Source: Pseudoscleropodium purum
Lineage: Eukaryota; Streptophyta; Bryopsida; Hypnales; Brachytheciaceae
Reading direction: 5' to 3'
Assembly (NCBI GenBank): GCA_963969395.1
Contig: OZ017796.1
Span: 41,530,243 to 41,594,242, forward strand
Length of the DNA stretch: 64,000 nt
The notes beneath the pieces were generated by a model, which saw nothing but the letters and a program-made list of their open reading frames with translations, searched no databases and had not been told where the DNA came from. Of the stretch, positions 32,726-45,970 are shown one piece after another. The position numbers and the translations under genes are program-made. Every line of letters begins with the position of its first letter. The first letter of the stretch is position 1.

Positions 32726-35700
32726 GGCCATCCTCAACTACTCATTAAAATAAGATTATAAGGGGGGTAATCCTCCCATGTGTAAAGGCCTTGAGGACTA
32801 GAAGTTGGGCTAATTCAATAAAATATACAAAATTTCAACACCATTATCTTTCTTCTTAGGGACACTTTATACCTAAAAGTTGGACCAATTTCCCTTGATG
32901 CCGATTGCACAAAATCCAATGGATCTAATTTGATGAAAAAAAAATTTTATAAAAGAAATTCTTTTATTGAAATTTGACATTAGCTCTAAGGTCAAGAATT
33001 GGTCTTCCATTCTCAATGTACCCCATTTATCAAATTTGAGCCATGTTAAATCATGTCTTTTTTGAATAAACAAACTCATTCCACCAAATTGCCCTAGCCT
33101 CTAGGTGGAAAGGAGTTCAAATCAATTTCAACCTTTTAACCAATTACGAGTAAAGATTTTGAGTGTCTTACATTATTAATTGGCTTAGCTTTTAGGTGTA
33201 AAGTAGCCCTTAGAAATCCTTTAGCATCTTGTCAATGCACTTTGGAAGGGGACAAGTTAGTGTGTGGATTAATATGGGTCAATTCATACTTTACTAATTT
33301 TGTCTCAACAAACTTTGAAAAATCACAAAAAAATAATTTCTTGTCAAAGCGTCTTTATTCTACTTGCAAATGGTTTCCCTTGGACTTCACAATCTGAAAA
33401 AAGACATGAAAAGACAAACAACTTTTCCAAAGTAACAAGATAGCAAGTCTACTTGGTGATAAGCATGTTTACTCTAAGGTAGAGCAACTTATCATAAGTA
33501 GGATTAGAAGTTTGCCTTCATGCTATTGCTAAATTTATAAAAAAACAAAAAACAAAAAACAAAAACATAAAGATAAATATGAAAGAAGTTGAGAAAAATT
33601 GAAGTTACATTTTTTCAATAAAATATAAATTTGTTATGAATTTTAAAAGTAAATTGCCCTTCTAGCCTAAAAGAGTCTCTAGACTACTCCAAACCAACAA
33701 AAAGTTTACCGTATATTGAAGTAAGATTTATTAAGCCCTATATGAAATCATTTTTTTGGTTGAATTTTCATTCAACTCAATTTAGAAATTATAGAAGTTC
33801 ATTTTACAAAAATTTGGAATATTTTGTGCCCTTTAGTACTACATACAACTTTACTAGAACTTAGGACTTTACTAATAATCAGGACTTTTTTTATATTCGT
33901 AGCTTTAGCAATATTTATGGCTTTAGGTATCTTCATTAAGATTTTTATTAAGATTTTCTACACCATTCAATTATGTCACATTATAATTTTTGAAAATTTT
34001 ATTAATGTCATATTTAATTCCTTTTTAACAAATTTGATCCAAGTGTATGATATCCATAATGGTCATTTTACTCACCTAAAACAAGTCACAAATGTTTTCT
34101 AACATGGCTAAAACATAAAGGCCTAAAAAAACACTTCTTGCAATCAATTTATACTCAAAAGGTAGAAGTTCCTATTGTAATCACTAATCACTTCATTATT
34201 GTTACCAAGACTTTGATTGTGGCTTAAATCTCATTTATTGAAAAAAACTTATGATGGGATCATTTCCTAAGTAATTGAAATGGGTCTTTTGTCTACAGTG
34301 TGTTATTCTAACTCAGCTCATTATAAGTCTAATGGAAACATATTTATTAGATGGTCAAGTGCAGTGGGGCTTGGAAGGATTCATAATCATTAGAAAAAAT
34401 CTAGTCCCTCCAATGGGCCATTTGACTTTTTACAATTGAACAAATCTAGGGGAAGAAAAGAGATTTTTTGTTTTTAATTTTCTTAAATTTAAAAAAAAAT
34501 ACCCCAATATAGGGTCGCACAAATTGTGATCATGTGGGCTAAATTAATTAATTATAATTTTTTTTTTCTATAAATGAAATTATCATGCAGTCAAATGGTC
34601 CACTGCAATAGCCAAATTTCTTCTAATGCATTGTTAACTAGGGTAAACCACTTTCTTTTCGAGATTGGGATAATCCTTTCTTAAATCCTTGGGAGTGAAA
34701 AGTTAGTTTAATTTGCAAAAAATCATTGACTTGTTGAAAAGTTGCAATGCTAGTGTCATTGGTTGACTAGGACGTTGCAAAGAGTTGTTGGTTGGTTAGA
34801 AAGTTGTATTGTTGGGGTCTCATGCTTTCTAAGGGAACAAAAGGCTCCTCCAAGGTTGGTTAATAATGTCATATTGATGGACTTACCATAAACTACTACA
34901 TTTCAAAACATCCAAATAAGCGTTTGAGCATAGTTCAAAGTATTAACCTTTAAAAACCCATTGCATTTTGAATCCAAAAATTATAGTGAATGGACATGCT
35001 TGGATAAAAGTTTTGGAAGGAAAGTTTCCTAAATGATAATGATTGTAATTGTAGGATCTTAATTTCACCTTCACATATTGTAGAATAATAACAAAAAGGT
35101 TTCGATTTCAAATTCTTTATGATTCGTGAGATTTACTTGATCAAAGTATTAAGAATTTCTTTTTTTTATATTGAATGTTCATCGGGGATCTCAATTCTAT
35201 GGAAATCAATACAAATATGGACATTACTCAATTTGTACTAAATTGAATTAATGAAACTTTAGCCTTAAAAAGCATGTAGGCAACTATATATATGATACTA
35301 TACAAGATTCATAGAATATGAATTATGTGCTAAAATATGACAAAATATACATCATTAGATTGATAATTCAACAATTAGCATCTTTCACTTAGATGTCAAT
35401 TTAATATATAATAAACCAAATTGAAAGTGTCATTTGTCATTGGATTTAGCTCAATATGAGAACAAACTTTTGTTACTACAATGTATACCTTGATTCATGC
35501 ACCCTCTATGCCACCCTCACAAAATATACCATGCATTGACCAAAATTGAACTTTTCAAACCTTCAATAAACTAATAGAATAAAATGAGTATATAAAATGA
35601 ATATCATTTTCGCTATTCAAAAGCATTAGTAATTATAGAAAGAGCATTGTTTGGGACTATGGAGCATGTCGCACTTGCAAACAACAAGGTGAGGGAAGCA

Positions 35701-35818
35701 CTAATCTAAGGGTGTCTTCAATAGTTTGATATAACTACCTTACCCAATATAACCCTAATTTTTCACTACTTTGTAATTATAACTTGAAATTTTTATCATT
35801 GGAAGCACATTAAAAAAT
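32726..35818. other. AT-rich intergenic DNA, no gene seen
   Basis: No protein family was recognised. A repeated AAAAACAAAAAACAAAAAAC tract lies near 33540-33566. Confidence 0.5.
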
Positions 35819-35819
35819 A

Positions 35820-35985
35820 CTTGGATATATATAAGAAAACTCAAATTTAAATATTGGACAACAAAAAAAGATAAAACTTATAGTAGTCAATTTGCTTTGG
35901 AAATTTGCCAAGACAACTTTAGTTTTTGTCTTTTTTCATTGTCCAATGTCAAAATTTGAGTTTTCTTGTACTTGTTCAAAGTTCT
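35820..35985. repeat. Small foldback repeat
   Basis: CTTGGATATATATAAGAAAA, CTCAAATTT and ATTGGACAA at the left are matched in inverted order by TTGTCCAAT, AAATTTGAG and TTTTCTTGTACTTG at the right. The loop is about 70 bp. No coding. Confidence 0.6.
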
Positions 35986-37060
35986 TTTGAATGTTCATAG
36001 ATATGAGTGTATTTATTGAAAAATATTTCAAGAAGTTTGACTTCTTCAAATTAATTTTCGACTCTTGAATGGATGATTTATGGACCTCTTACCCATTGTT
36101 AGTTGGTGGTAAAAACCCTAAAAGATCGGTGAAAACATTAGACAAAAAATGGTAAAAAAATCTGTAAAATTTATATTTAGAGTAAAAAAAAGAGAAGAAA
36201 AAAAAAATCCAAACTTGATCAATATTTAGAAAATCACTTTTTCTGCCCAACATCTGCCTCAGTCTTTTAGAGGTTTAAAGAATGTGAACCTTTCAAAATC
36301 CAACATGGAAATTCAATTTTGACACTTGCAAGCCCAATCACCTAGACCCTCATGCACGGACAATAAACTTTCAACAAAAGTTAAGTATTGATTGTCTTTT
36401 GTGGGGAGCTAAATTGCTTGAAACTATTTTCAGTAAATTTTTGTAGGAAGAAAAATGGAATTGACATCTAATCCAAGTTGTTTCATATTTTTTTAACCTT
36501 CGTGGAATTAGTTACAAATTTTTGAAGTTGAAATGGAGTGGTCACTAAAAGTAACCACCTCTTGAAATGCACATTGCTTGTACATTGAAGAAAACGAAAT
36601 GTACCCTAGTGGTCTCATGATCGCTTTTAGAGCATGGGCACTTTTAGAGCAGACTACCTTATCCTGAACTGCCACCAACCTCAAACTGAATGTTTGGTTT
36701 GTATAACAGGAATAGACAATTGTGTCCCTGGCGTGCACCCTTCTCCGATTTTTTTTCATCTGATTTCCTGCTTTCATTTGTTTTAAAAATTGATATTTTT
36801 TTAAGAGCATTTCACTGTTTGTTGATATTGTACTATGCACTCAAAAGAGACAGTTATTGCCTGTACATTATTATATAGTACCTTTGGGATAAAAAGTATA
36901 CATAATTTCCGATTTTTCCCCCATCTTGACACCACAAAAACCAGGGCCACCACCATCAGTGGTCATGTCACCCCTTTTTCATAGTTTCTGATGGGATGTT
37001 GACGACAATTGGAAGATGTTTTTTTGCCTGTGGGTGGGTGTTTTTTTTCTGTTTCTTTTT

Positions 37061-37297
37061 TTAAACACATGGACAAATTCCATTGATAAGGAACAAGTAC
37101 AGAGAACCAGAGGCAAGCCTTGGCATTTTTTTAAAAAAAATTCTGAAAGCAGGTGTGTTGTTGTTTAGAGTTTTGGGTAACTGAAGAAATTGCAAATAAG
37201 TTTCCTTTCTTTCACTTTTCTGTGGGGCCTTATTGGCCCAGTAGGGGTTGGTGGGGATGACAATGTGTGCTGGTGGACGGAGAAAATGAATGAACAT
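37061..37297 (-). mobile_element. Probable LINE 3' end remnant, - strand
   Basis: On the - strand the sequence ends with CTGTACTTGTTCCTTATCAA, TGGAATTTGTCC and then an A-rich tract, resembling the 3' ends of plant L1 elements (compare the LINE at 60597). An open frame spans 37297-37061 but has no recognised domain. Confidence 0.35.
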
Positions 37298-37379
37298 GTT
37301 TCAAAAAAAGTTTAAAATTTAAGTTTAAAATTTAAAAATGAATGAACATGAGAATCATTCTGCCATGGAGTGATGGCAG

Positions 37380-37525
37380 CAGCTTGGACTTTGGTCGGCT
37401 GTTGCCTGCTGAGGATGTTATCATAACTTAAGTTGTGTGGCAGGCCGGTCTTGTACTTTTTTGTTTGCAATGAAATTCCATTTCATTTATGTTAAAAAAA
37501 ACAAAAAATAAAAAACAAAAAATAT
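37380..37525 (+). mobile_element. LINE 3' end with A-rich tail, + strand
   Basis: GGCCGGTCTTGTACTTTTTT, then TTTGCAATGAAATTCCATTT, then a tail of A runs broken by single C or T bases. The order (Leu/Val-rich end, TTGTA, CAATGAAATT, poly-A) matches the 3' end of the LINE near 60600. Only the 3' terminus is present, typical of 5'-truncated LINE insertions. Confidence 0.5.
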
Positions 37526-37631
37526 TTAAGTTATTATTTGACCTAATCTGATGGATCAGTGCCTCGGACGCCAACATGAGTGGCATGCAATATCCTCTCT
37601 TCTTGGCCATGTGGCTTGCTTCCATGCATTA

Positions 37632-37815
37632 AAAACAAGAACAGTGTAACCATGAGGCCTTGTCATATGTTATTTTATTTACTAGTTGGACCCCAACATC
37701 CCCACATCAACCCTATCCATGTTGTGCACTTTGTAGTATAAATGTAGTTGTAGATAGGATTTTGAAACTCAGATTTTGAAACTAAAGGCGATGTCATAGT
37801 GTTTGTCCTTCAGAC
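37632..37815. repeat. Dispersed repeat (22605 family), copy C
   Basis: It carries AGTATAAATGTAGTTGTAGA, TAGGATTTTGAAACTCAGAT and GTTTGTCCTTCAGACAAAAC in the order seen at 22605-22905 and 23035-23280. Confidence 0.6.
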
Positions 37816-37882
37816 AAAACATAGATGAAACTTAGGCTTGGGATAAACATACACTAAGGTAGAAGTACCTAGTTCAGATAAC

Positions 37883-38322
37883 TTAATCCCTAAAGGACCA
37901 AACTACGTTTCTTGACAACATAGAAATTTTGGGCACGTGTGTGTGATTAGAGATTTCCATGTTTTTGGCTCAAATTTTGATAGAAAGTGCCATCAAGGAA
38001 TATCTTTCACGTATACTAAATTTCAAGACATTTGAAAATATGAGTCAAAAGTTATAGCCTAATATGTAGTTTGTTTCTCAACTCAAGCAATTCAGGCAGG
38101 GACAAAAAAATGATTTTTGTCACTTCAAATGCTAATATCTTGCAATTTACACAATAGAAATTTTTGAAATTTTTATCACATCTTTTAAAACTATTATATT
38201 GCAAGATCTTGCAGTTGCATAAGTCCAAAAATGTTGTTTTTTCTAAATTTTGAAACTTGTATAAGAAATGGTAGTTTTGGAGCGTTATTGCAAAAACATA
38301 GTCAAGGAACTTTAGGGTTTAA
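37883..38322. mobile_element. TTAA-bounded TIR element, 0.44-kb internally deleted copy
   Basis: Left end TTAATCCCTAAAGGACC, right end CTTTAGGGTTTAA. Internal landmarks GAAATTTTGGGCA, AGTCAAAAGTTATAGCCTAA and CTAATATCTTGCAATTTACA match the ends of the 0.9-kb copies (43172, 52695, 59594), but the middle half is absent. Confidence 0.75.
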
Positions 38323-41039
38323 GCATTTCAGCTTGTATGATGTGGGAAAGTTGTGGAGAAATTGAGTTCAATGTGTGCAAAAATATTGATAAGGAAGAGG
38401 GCAAAAATAAATTATTTTTTTCCTCCAAAAATAAATATTTTTCTTGAATTTTTCATTTGGACCCTTTCTAATCTCATAGACTCACTTATTTTGGTTACTT
38501 TTGGCACTTTTTCCTAAGCCAAGAAAGAAGTGAGATGAATGAATGAGGAAGTATAAACAATGAATCTTCTCAAATAAAAGGGCATTCAATTGTTATCCAC
38601 AATTGGGCATCCTATGCACCCATCATAGGAGGCTAGTCCAAAATAGAATCTTCTACCATAACTTAGAACTATTTGTTTGTAATGAGCATTTGTATGCCAT
38701 GTATGGTTGCCACAATATAATAAAATAAAAATATAAGTATTTTTCTAAATTTTTTAATTCATAAAAATTTCAAAATTCAATATATTTTCTACTATGAGTT
38801 GGAATACCACAATACAAAGTTTGTACACTTCTCTTTACTAAGGGAACTAAGAATGCACTTGAAGAATGCATGATTTTGAATATCTCATCGTAAAAAATAT
38901 AACAAAACAAACTACCTCATTTAAAGTATATATAGATGGTTTGGAGCACAAGAACAAAGTAAGAAGAGAGAAGTGGGCTCATTGCCCCAACCCACACAAT
39001 TTGGGAAAATTTGGGAATGTTAAGAAAAATTGTGTCAAGTTCCATGAATTGCGTTGTCGCAAGTGAGTTGAAAAGCTCAACAAAATTTGTAAATGTAATG
39101 TGTGAATTGCTTGGGATACAAGGCCTATAATTAAAACAAGGATGATAACAAGCTGATTAAGTCACCTCATTTGTCACCACCCCACTCAGTATCATTGCCG
39201 AGTCATTTGATTTGATTGGACGGACAAAAGATGCTCTTACAAATTTTAATAAGCTATCACCCAATTATCAATAAATGTCATCACAAGTCATAAGGTAAGT
39301 ACAAATAATTTCATCTATATTATAGACATGAACAAGGAGATTTTTTCATTTAGTTTGGATAGTGTAGGAAGCAATCTTTGTTGGAATGATGCAATTATTT
39401 ACATCTATATAAATTGATGAAAAATGCATTATGTGGATGAAATTTAAATTATTCATCCAAAAAAACATGCATTCATCTACAAAAAAGTGATATTGTCCTA
39501 AGAATATGTAGCAATTCAAATATTTCATCTAGTGAAAACAAGAAATATATCACCTATTATTCCCTCGAAAAATTGTATTGCTTCCAAATGACACATGACT
39601 ATAAAAACATGTCGGACATGAGCAAATCTATTTGGATTCTTTTCTAAAGTGTATAATCATTCCACTGTATTTGATATTATTATTTGTGGCATGACTTGCA
39701 CCTTGAATTAATCATGGGTTAGAACAATCCTTCAATTTTTGGACATGCATTCATCATGTATATATTTTCATATCCAATGTTATTTAACATAAGTAAATTT
39801 CATTCAAAATTTGGCAAGTTTTGTATTTTTTGAAGATACTTTTGGCAATTTCATCAAAAGAATCCAATTTTGTTCTAGTGTAAATGTAAATGTGTAATGG
39901 TAGACACTACCAAGGTGAGGTAAGATTTTCACAAAAGCTGGCCACAAATTTTAAACGTTGAGTCTTTTAGTATGAGTGTGGGATTCATTTTGTATATGTC
40001 TAAGGAATCAATACTTGAGCATCCACAATCATTAGTTATTGCATTTACTCAAATGTTGTATGGATTTTGTACAATGGAGTCATGAATGTTTTTTTGAATG
40101 TTAGAAAAGAAGTGGAGTATAGAGCATTCGGAGGTCAAAAATACAAATATATTCACTTCTAAGGTTCAATAGAGTAAAGCAGCAATAGTAGAGTTAGCTT
40201 TAGATCAAATAAAATAGTATGCCAAAAAGAATGCAATGAGCATGAAAATCATGGATTCAAAATATTGAGTAGAAAAGAGGTTTCAGAGCATCAAGTTCCA
40301 AAGATTGAGTATTGTTTGAAAGGCCCACAAGGGCAATAGCATGGTGCCTATTTGGATCTTTGAAACCATATTTTTGCACCATAACTTAATGCCCGAAGAC
40401 ATCCTTTCTATTAGTACAAAATGACATTTCTTTAATGACTTCTCCCATTGGCTTCTTTTTCTTTTGACATTTTAGTGTGTTTTCCTTAAACATTCATAGT
40501 CTTTGTTTAAATTTTGATAATGGGCACTTATACCTTATAATCAATAAATTTATTGAAAAGAATTTTTTTCACCAAGTAACAGTACCAAGGCTTAGTGCCA
40601 TAATACTCCTTTTTTATAATTGTCACTTGAAAAATTCATAGTTTGTTTACGCAATGTCTAAAAAAACATTACAAATGAAATTGGAATCTCTATTTAAATT
40701 GTTAACAAAAAATAATACAACTTAATAATAGAAACCATGCACCAATGCTTGTTTGATCAATTTTAGATGTGATTATTCCTTAGTTGGTTTCACTCTATAT
40801 TTTTAGAAATAATTTGAGGCTTTCAAAAGGTCTTGAGTTTTTATAAAGTTTTCATTCCAAATGTGTGGCTCATGGTTGATTTATAAATGATTGCTACATT
40901 GGTAGGCAAAATTTTTTATAAAACTTTGAGAAGCAATTGCAAGAATAATTCTCTATTGAATGTATCTTGTAATATTTAATTGGAAAGCTTTTAGAGTTGC
41001 AATGCCAATGATATAAAATATGGTTTCTAAATCCAAACA
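38323..41039. other. AT-rich intergenic DNA, no gene seen
   Basis: No coding evidence. About 40597-40772 is a fourth copy of the repeat found in MYB-CC intron 1 (TTCATAGTTTGTTTACGCAA, GGAATCTCTATTTAAATTG, CCATGCACCAATGCTTGTTT). Confidence 0.5.
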
Positions 41040-41445
41040 ACTATCTACTGAAAAGAGGCGTACCACCTCCTGATTTGCATTAGTTGCCCTCCTTCTCTCC
41101 AAAAATTTACAAGTCGTTGATTTTTTTTAAATGCTTACCTTCTAAATTGCCATTGATTTGTCAAAAAATCACTCGTTGTTGATTTTGTGAGATTTAATCT
41201 GAGCCTTCAAAATGAATATTGGATATAAAATATAGTACCACATACAAATAGGTATTGAATATTGAATATGATACTAAATACATATAGAGTATTAGATATG
41301 GATATGGGATGAATTGTTCCATATTGATTGTCAAATAAGAGGTTTCTAAAAATTACAAGAAGGGGGGAGAGGGGGAGGGAAATGAAAATTTTAAAATTTT
41401 AAAATCCTAAATTTAAATCTCAGCGAAACTCAATGTCACTATCCA
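41040..41445. repeat. Dispersed repeat with ATATCC motifs, copy 2 (inverted)
   Basis: Reverse-oriented counterpart of 21536-21980: GAGGCGTACCACCTCC, then GATTTAATCTGAGCC, GGATATGGGATGAATTG, and a G-rich tract where copy 1 has a C tract. Confidence 0.65.
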
Positions 41446-42474
41446 CCCAAAATGCATATGACACCTTACAATTTTGTTGATTTGGCTTAAAACTAGTAGG
41501 TAAGATGTAGAAAACTTACAAAAGATGAAAGTCAAAGGTTCAAATTCCTTCTAATGTCAATAGAATAATTGCAAAATATAAATCATTTCAAGATTTTATT
41601 CAAATTATGAAGAGTTACTTTAGAAAAATTAAAGTATACCAAAAATATATTAATAAGAGAAAAATAATTTCAACTATTTTGACCCCTAAATTGCTTGAAA
41701 TCAAAATTTGGTAATTATTGTTTTGTACAAGATGTGAATATTTTATAATTTAAAAAAATTGGTAATTAATATTTTGGACAAGATTTAAAGATTGTAATAA
41801 TGAATTTTTTTTAAAATCATAATCAAATTTATATTTTCATCATCTTTTTACTAACAATTCGACATCCATTAGTAGAATGGGTACCAAGGATTAGTATCAA
41901 AGTATGGTGCCTAACTCCCATACTTGCTATAGCCTAGCGTTACTTCATACTATAAGTCCCAGGTCCCAATTCAAGGTCAAATTACAACTTCTTTCAGATT
42001 GTAGAATCAAATTAAAAATATTAAATGTTGGAATTGGGACTTTATAGTGTGAAGGCCAAAGTACCAACTTTTAAGTCCCATAATATCTTATGTATAATAT
42101 TATATAGTAATTAAATGTCGCACCAAATCATATTGTGGGCACTTTTAGCATCAAATCCACATTGGACTAATCAAACAGAATTCCATTCCATAAGAATGTT
42201 TTATATGGTATTTCTCATCTTTTCATATTCAAAACAATAGTTGGAACTTGGAGATTGAGTTGCGCGTGTATTTTTGTAAGATCCAATTCTACCTCAAAGT
42301 TTAACTTTCTTGACAACAAAACTTCCCAACAGTGTCGCTATGTCAACAACTTAGAATGCTTAGGGATGTAGTGTGAAGCCTCAAGTTCCAATTTTTAGCT
42401 CTCTACCATTCAAATCTTGAGACTTCAAAGAGCTTAGACCTTGAAATGTAGTAATGTGAAAGTTATGGATGATC

Positions 42475-43021
42475 TTGTTTTTCAAGCAATTAGAGCAAAT
42501 TCTTGAAAAAGAACACTTATAGGATTAATTTCTAAATTCAATTTTTGCAATTTTTCAAAAAGAGTTGTTTGACAAGGTTAAGTTCATTTGCTAAAACATT
42601 TTCACCATTACAATTCTTGGGTATGAATTCCATCTTAGAGCTATTAAAGGATTAGTTTTCCTTTCAATCTTGAACCTACTTCTATTTAACAGATTTTTAA
42701 TGAGTGAAAATTAAGAGTGTTTTTTGGAAGTTTATTTCTAAATTCTATAGTAAATTCTTCAACATAAAAAACAAGAAGATTCAAAATAAGAAAATCTAGT
42801 TGAGCAAGGTGCAAAAAAAATTCTTCACTTCAAATGCAAATATCTTGCAATCTACATGGTCACAATTTCTGAAATCTCTTTGACACATTCTTATTCTAGT
42901 TTAGTGCAAGATACTACAATTAGATATGCAAAAAAAAATAAGTTTTAAGTTTTCTATTTGTAATAGAAATGACAATTGAGTGGTTTTTGATGGAAAAGGG
43001 CCTTAGTATATTAGAGGTTAA
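42475..43021. mobile_element. TTAA-family element, truncated copy
   Basis: Matches the 3' portion of 48525-49449: CTTGAAAAAGAACACTTATA, CTTGAACCTACTTCTATTTA, TCTTGCAATCTACATGGTCA. It ends at ATTAGAGGTTAA (TTAA at 43018-43021). The same TTAA is followed by CTCCTAAAG, resembling the start of another element, so two elements may share one TTAA. The left end is missing. Confidence 0.55.
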
Positions 43022-43171
43022 CTCCTAAAGTGTATTCATATTTACAAGCCAAAAATTGCTTCAAAATACTTGTTCCCAAAGCAAGGCAAAAATCCTCATC
43101 TATATTTATTTCTAACAAATAGAACTATAGGATCCTTTAGTTAACTTGTTCAAGTACATGCTCTCCAAATT

Positions 43172-44101
43172 TTAACCCCTAAAGTTCCTTCACTATGTTT
43201 TCACCAAAAACTCTCCAAAACTGCCATTTTTAGGACAAGTATCCAATTTTATTTTTTAAATTTTGGGATACATCCAACCATAGGATCTTGTATTATGATA
43301 ATTTGAAAAGACGTGGAAAAAATTTCAGAAATTTCCACCGTGTAGATTGCAAGATATTAGCATTTAAAGTGAAAAAAGTCTTTTTTGGGCCCTGCAAAAA
43401 ATCGGGCAGCTGCACTTCACAAGGTCACATTTGTATGAAAAAATGTCCAAAATTGTTGCAAATCTTTCGATTCATTCTTCAAGTCAAGTTAGCTACATGC
43501 TTGAAAAATCTCAGATCATTTGGAATTGTACAACACATAGAAAAAAAATAGTAAGTAGAAAGACGTAGAGAATGAATCAAAAGACTAAATTGTTTATAAT
43601 TTAGTTATGGAATTGAAAAATGCCAATTCCAGTGGTTTTCATGTTTTAATAAACAATCTTCACCTAAAATTTTTATTTTTTTCCAAAAATATTGAAAATT
43701 GAGTTCCATAAAGAACTTCAAAGTTTATTTTGGAGTAGAGAATCTATAATTGCCTGCAAACTAAAACACCTCATAACTTTTGACTCATTAATCAAAATGG
43801 AGTGATTCAAAGCTTTCTTTATATTATATAAATTTAGAAAGCTAATTTCAATTTTTAATTTTTGGAAAAAGTAATTTTTTCAGATCTGTCTAGACTGCCT
43901 GAGTTGAGAAACAAACTACATATTAGGCCATAACTTTTGACTCATATTTCCAAATTTCCTTAAATTTGTGGACATGAAAGATATTCCTTGTTCACACCTT
44001 CTATTAAAATTTGGGCCAAGAATACAAAAATCTCCGCTCACATGCACCTACCCCAAAAAGTTATGTTGTCAAAAAATGCACCTTGGTCTTGTAGGGGTTG
44101 A
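43172..44101. mobile_element. TTAA-bounded TIR element, 0.93-kb copy
   Basis: Left end TTAACCCCTAAAGTTCCTTC; right end TTGTAGGGGTTGA, where the TTAA has decayed to TTGA. It aligns over its length with 52695-53628 (CCAAAACTGCCATTTTTA, GTAGATTGCAAGATATTAGC, CATAACTTTTGACTCATTAA). The + open frame at 43288-43551 inside it has stops in the other copies and is not a gene. Confidence 0.78.
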
Positions 44102-44246
44102 AGTGAATATCCCTACTAATTACAAGTTCAATGCACTTAAATTTTAAAATGTAGCCTTTTTTAGCCCTTCTAAAAGGTGAAACTTTGTCTTTAGAAATTT
44201 TTGGAAAAAACATGTATGTGCCAAAAGAGGGTTGTTTTTATGTAAG
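44102..44246. other. Short gap between elements
   Basis: Nothing recognised. Confidence 0.5.
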
Positions 44247-44460
44247 ACTAGGAGCATGAGCCTAGGAGCCTAGAAAACTATACATTTGTGTTATAAATGT
44301 TCATATTATAGAAACCTTCTATAATTATAGTGTAATTATATTAAAAATATCTATATTATAGGTGACTACTTATGTTATAAGTACCTTCAATGGTTGTAGG
44401 ATATCTATTTTGTCATATGCTCAAGGCTCACATGCTCACATTTTCATGCTCACATATTAG
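44247..44460. mobile_element. MITE-like element with AT-rich core, copy 1
   Basis: The ends are ACTAGGAGCATGAGCCTAGG and CACATTTTCATGCTCACATA, which are partly inverted repeats (GAGCATGA against TCATGCTC). The centre is a run of TATAAT-like motifs. An inverted copy lies 3 kb away at 47242-47456. Confidence 0.6.
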
Positions 44461-45761
44461 CATTGTTGTGTCTCATAATGTGTGTTCCAGTTAATTTGTT
44501 AGAATCAAATTGAAAATATATGTAAAAAAAATTAACTAAAAGAATTTTTTATCAATTTTTTAAAATTATAAAATAGAAGGTGGTATTCAATGGAAAAAAA
44601 GTAAAAAATGATAACAAATTTTATAAAAAAATTGAGATTTGTTAATTTCAATGATGAAAATATTCTAATAATGATTGGTGTCTTTTGCTTTTGTTTTTAT
44701 TTGAAAATTTTCAAAATTGAATTCAAAAGATGACTTTGCAAAATGAAACCTTATAACTTCAGTCACCTCATTATTGATAATGGAATGATATATATTCCTT
44801 AGTAGGTATGAATCTATGAAATTCATTCAAATTTACATTTTTCTTAGGATATATTTTCAATTGTCCATTTTGACATTGAAATAAAAAAAACTTTTAACCT
44901 TTACAATATTTATTGGAACAACTCAAGACAAAGCCTTACATACAGATTAAAATGATTAGCATTTGTCTAAAAAAAATTATGTAAAAATTCCATATTTTGA
45001 AGTCAATAGAGCCTGTCTAAGTTCTCAAAAATCCAAAGTTGGATCCTTAGTCTTTTAGGTGTTAAAAAAATTGATGTTTTTCACTTATATATTCACTTCT
45101 CTTTATGTTGAGAACTTGTGCAATGTTGAATCATACAATTGCTTTTACAAAAACAAGTGTATGAACAATGGAAAGTGGAAATTAATGTACATTGATTGAG
45201 TGTGGTTTTGTATACAATCTCTATATTATTGCAAGAATTGGGTTCAATTATCAATTGTTTGTGGTCATTGCTTGGTTATAAAAATTAGTTTCATATCTTG
45301 AAAATACAATAAAAAATTCTCACACCATTTGTTTTTGTAGCGACTAATATGCCTTGTATTGTTGCGACATTCAAAATAAAAGTAGAAGTAGTTTTCTAAT
45401 TTTTAATTTATAAAAACTTTGAGATTCTATAACTTTTATATTATAGGTCCGAATGTCACAAAACGAAGCCCATGCACCCCTCTTTGTAGAGAGCTTCCCA
45501 ATACTACTTAGAACATGATAGGGAGATGTATAATCTAAGATATCTCACCTCAACAATAAAAGAAACAAGTATTCCAAAAAAATCAAAACATAACTTAAGG
45601 TATGGATTGGTGGTGGGTTTTGAATTTGAGAATTTTGAAATAGCAATTGTATATAATGACATTACTATGAAATTTCCTAAAATTTATATAATGGCCCACT
45701 ATCATTTTTGAAATTAAAAATCTCCATCCCATTCTCTTTAATGAAGGTACCTCCCCCCAAC
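44461..45761. other. AT-rich intergenic DNA, no gene seen
   Basis: A TTAGTCTTTTAGGTGTTAA sequence at about 45048-45066 resembles a TTAA-family right end, but no matching left end was found. Confidence 0.45.
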
Positions 45762-45970
45762 ATGTGACTAGTTACTATCATCGTATTTAGAAATTTTATG
45801 TATTTTCTTGTTAGTAAACAAAAGAAGGTTCCAACACACCAAAAAATGCAACATTTGGATACCTTATACAAAAGTGATGAAGTATAAAAAAAAGATTTAG
45901 AAGAAGTTCTAAAATTGTTTCTTCAATAGAGGTATATATTGATTTTGGAGTAGTACATTTTTTATGTACA
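45762..45970. repeat. Single diverged unit of the 50.2-kb tandem repeat
   Basis: CTAGTTACTATCATCG, AAGAAGGTTCCAACACACCA, AATTGTTTCTTCAATAGAGG and ATATTGATTTTGGAGTAGTA occur in the same order as in each tandem unit at 50230-50870. Confidence 0.6.

Noticed and set aside
41520..41560. tRNA-like B-box (AGGTTCAAATTCC)
   Set aside because: No matching A-box, acceptor stem or anticodon arm could be built around it.
43288..43551. 87-codon + strand frame
   Set aside because: Lies inside a TTAA-bounded element, and the collinear copy at 52695-53628 does not keep it open over the same length.
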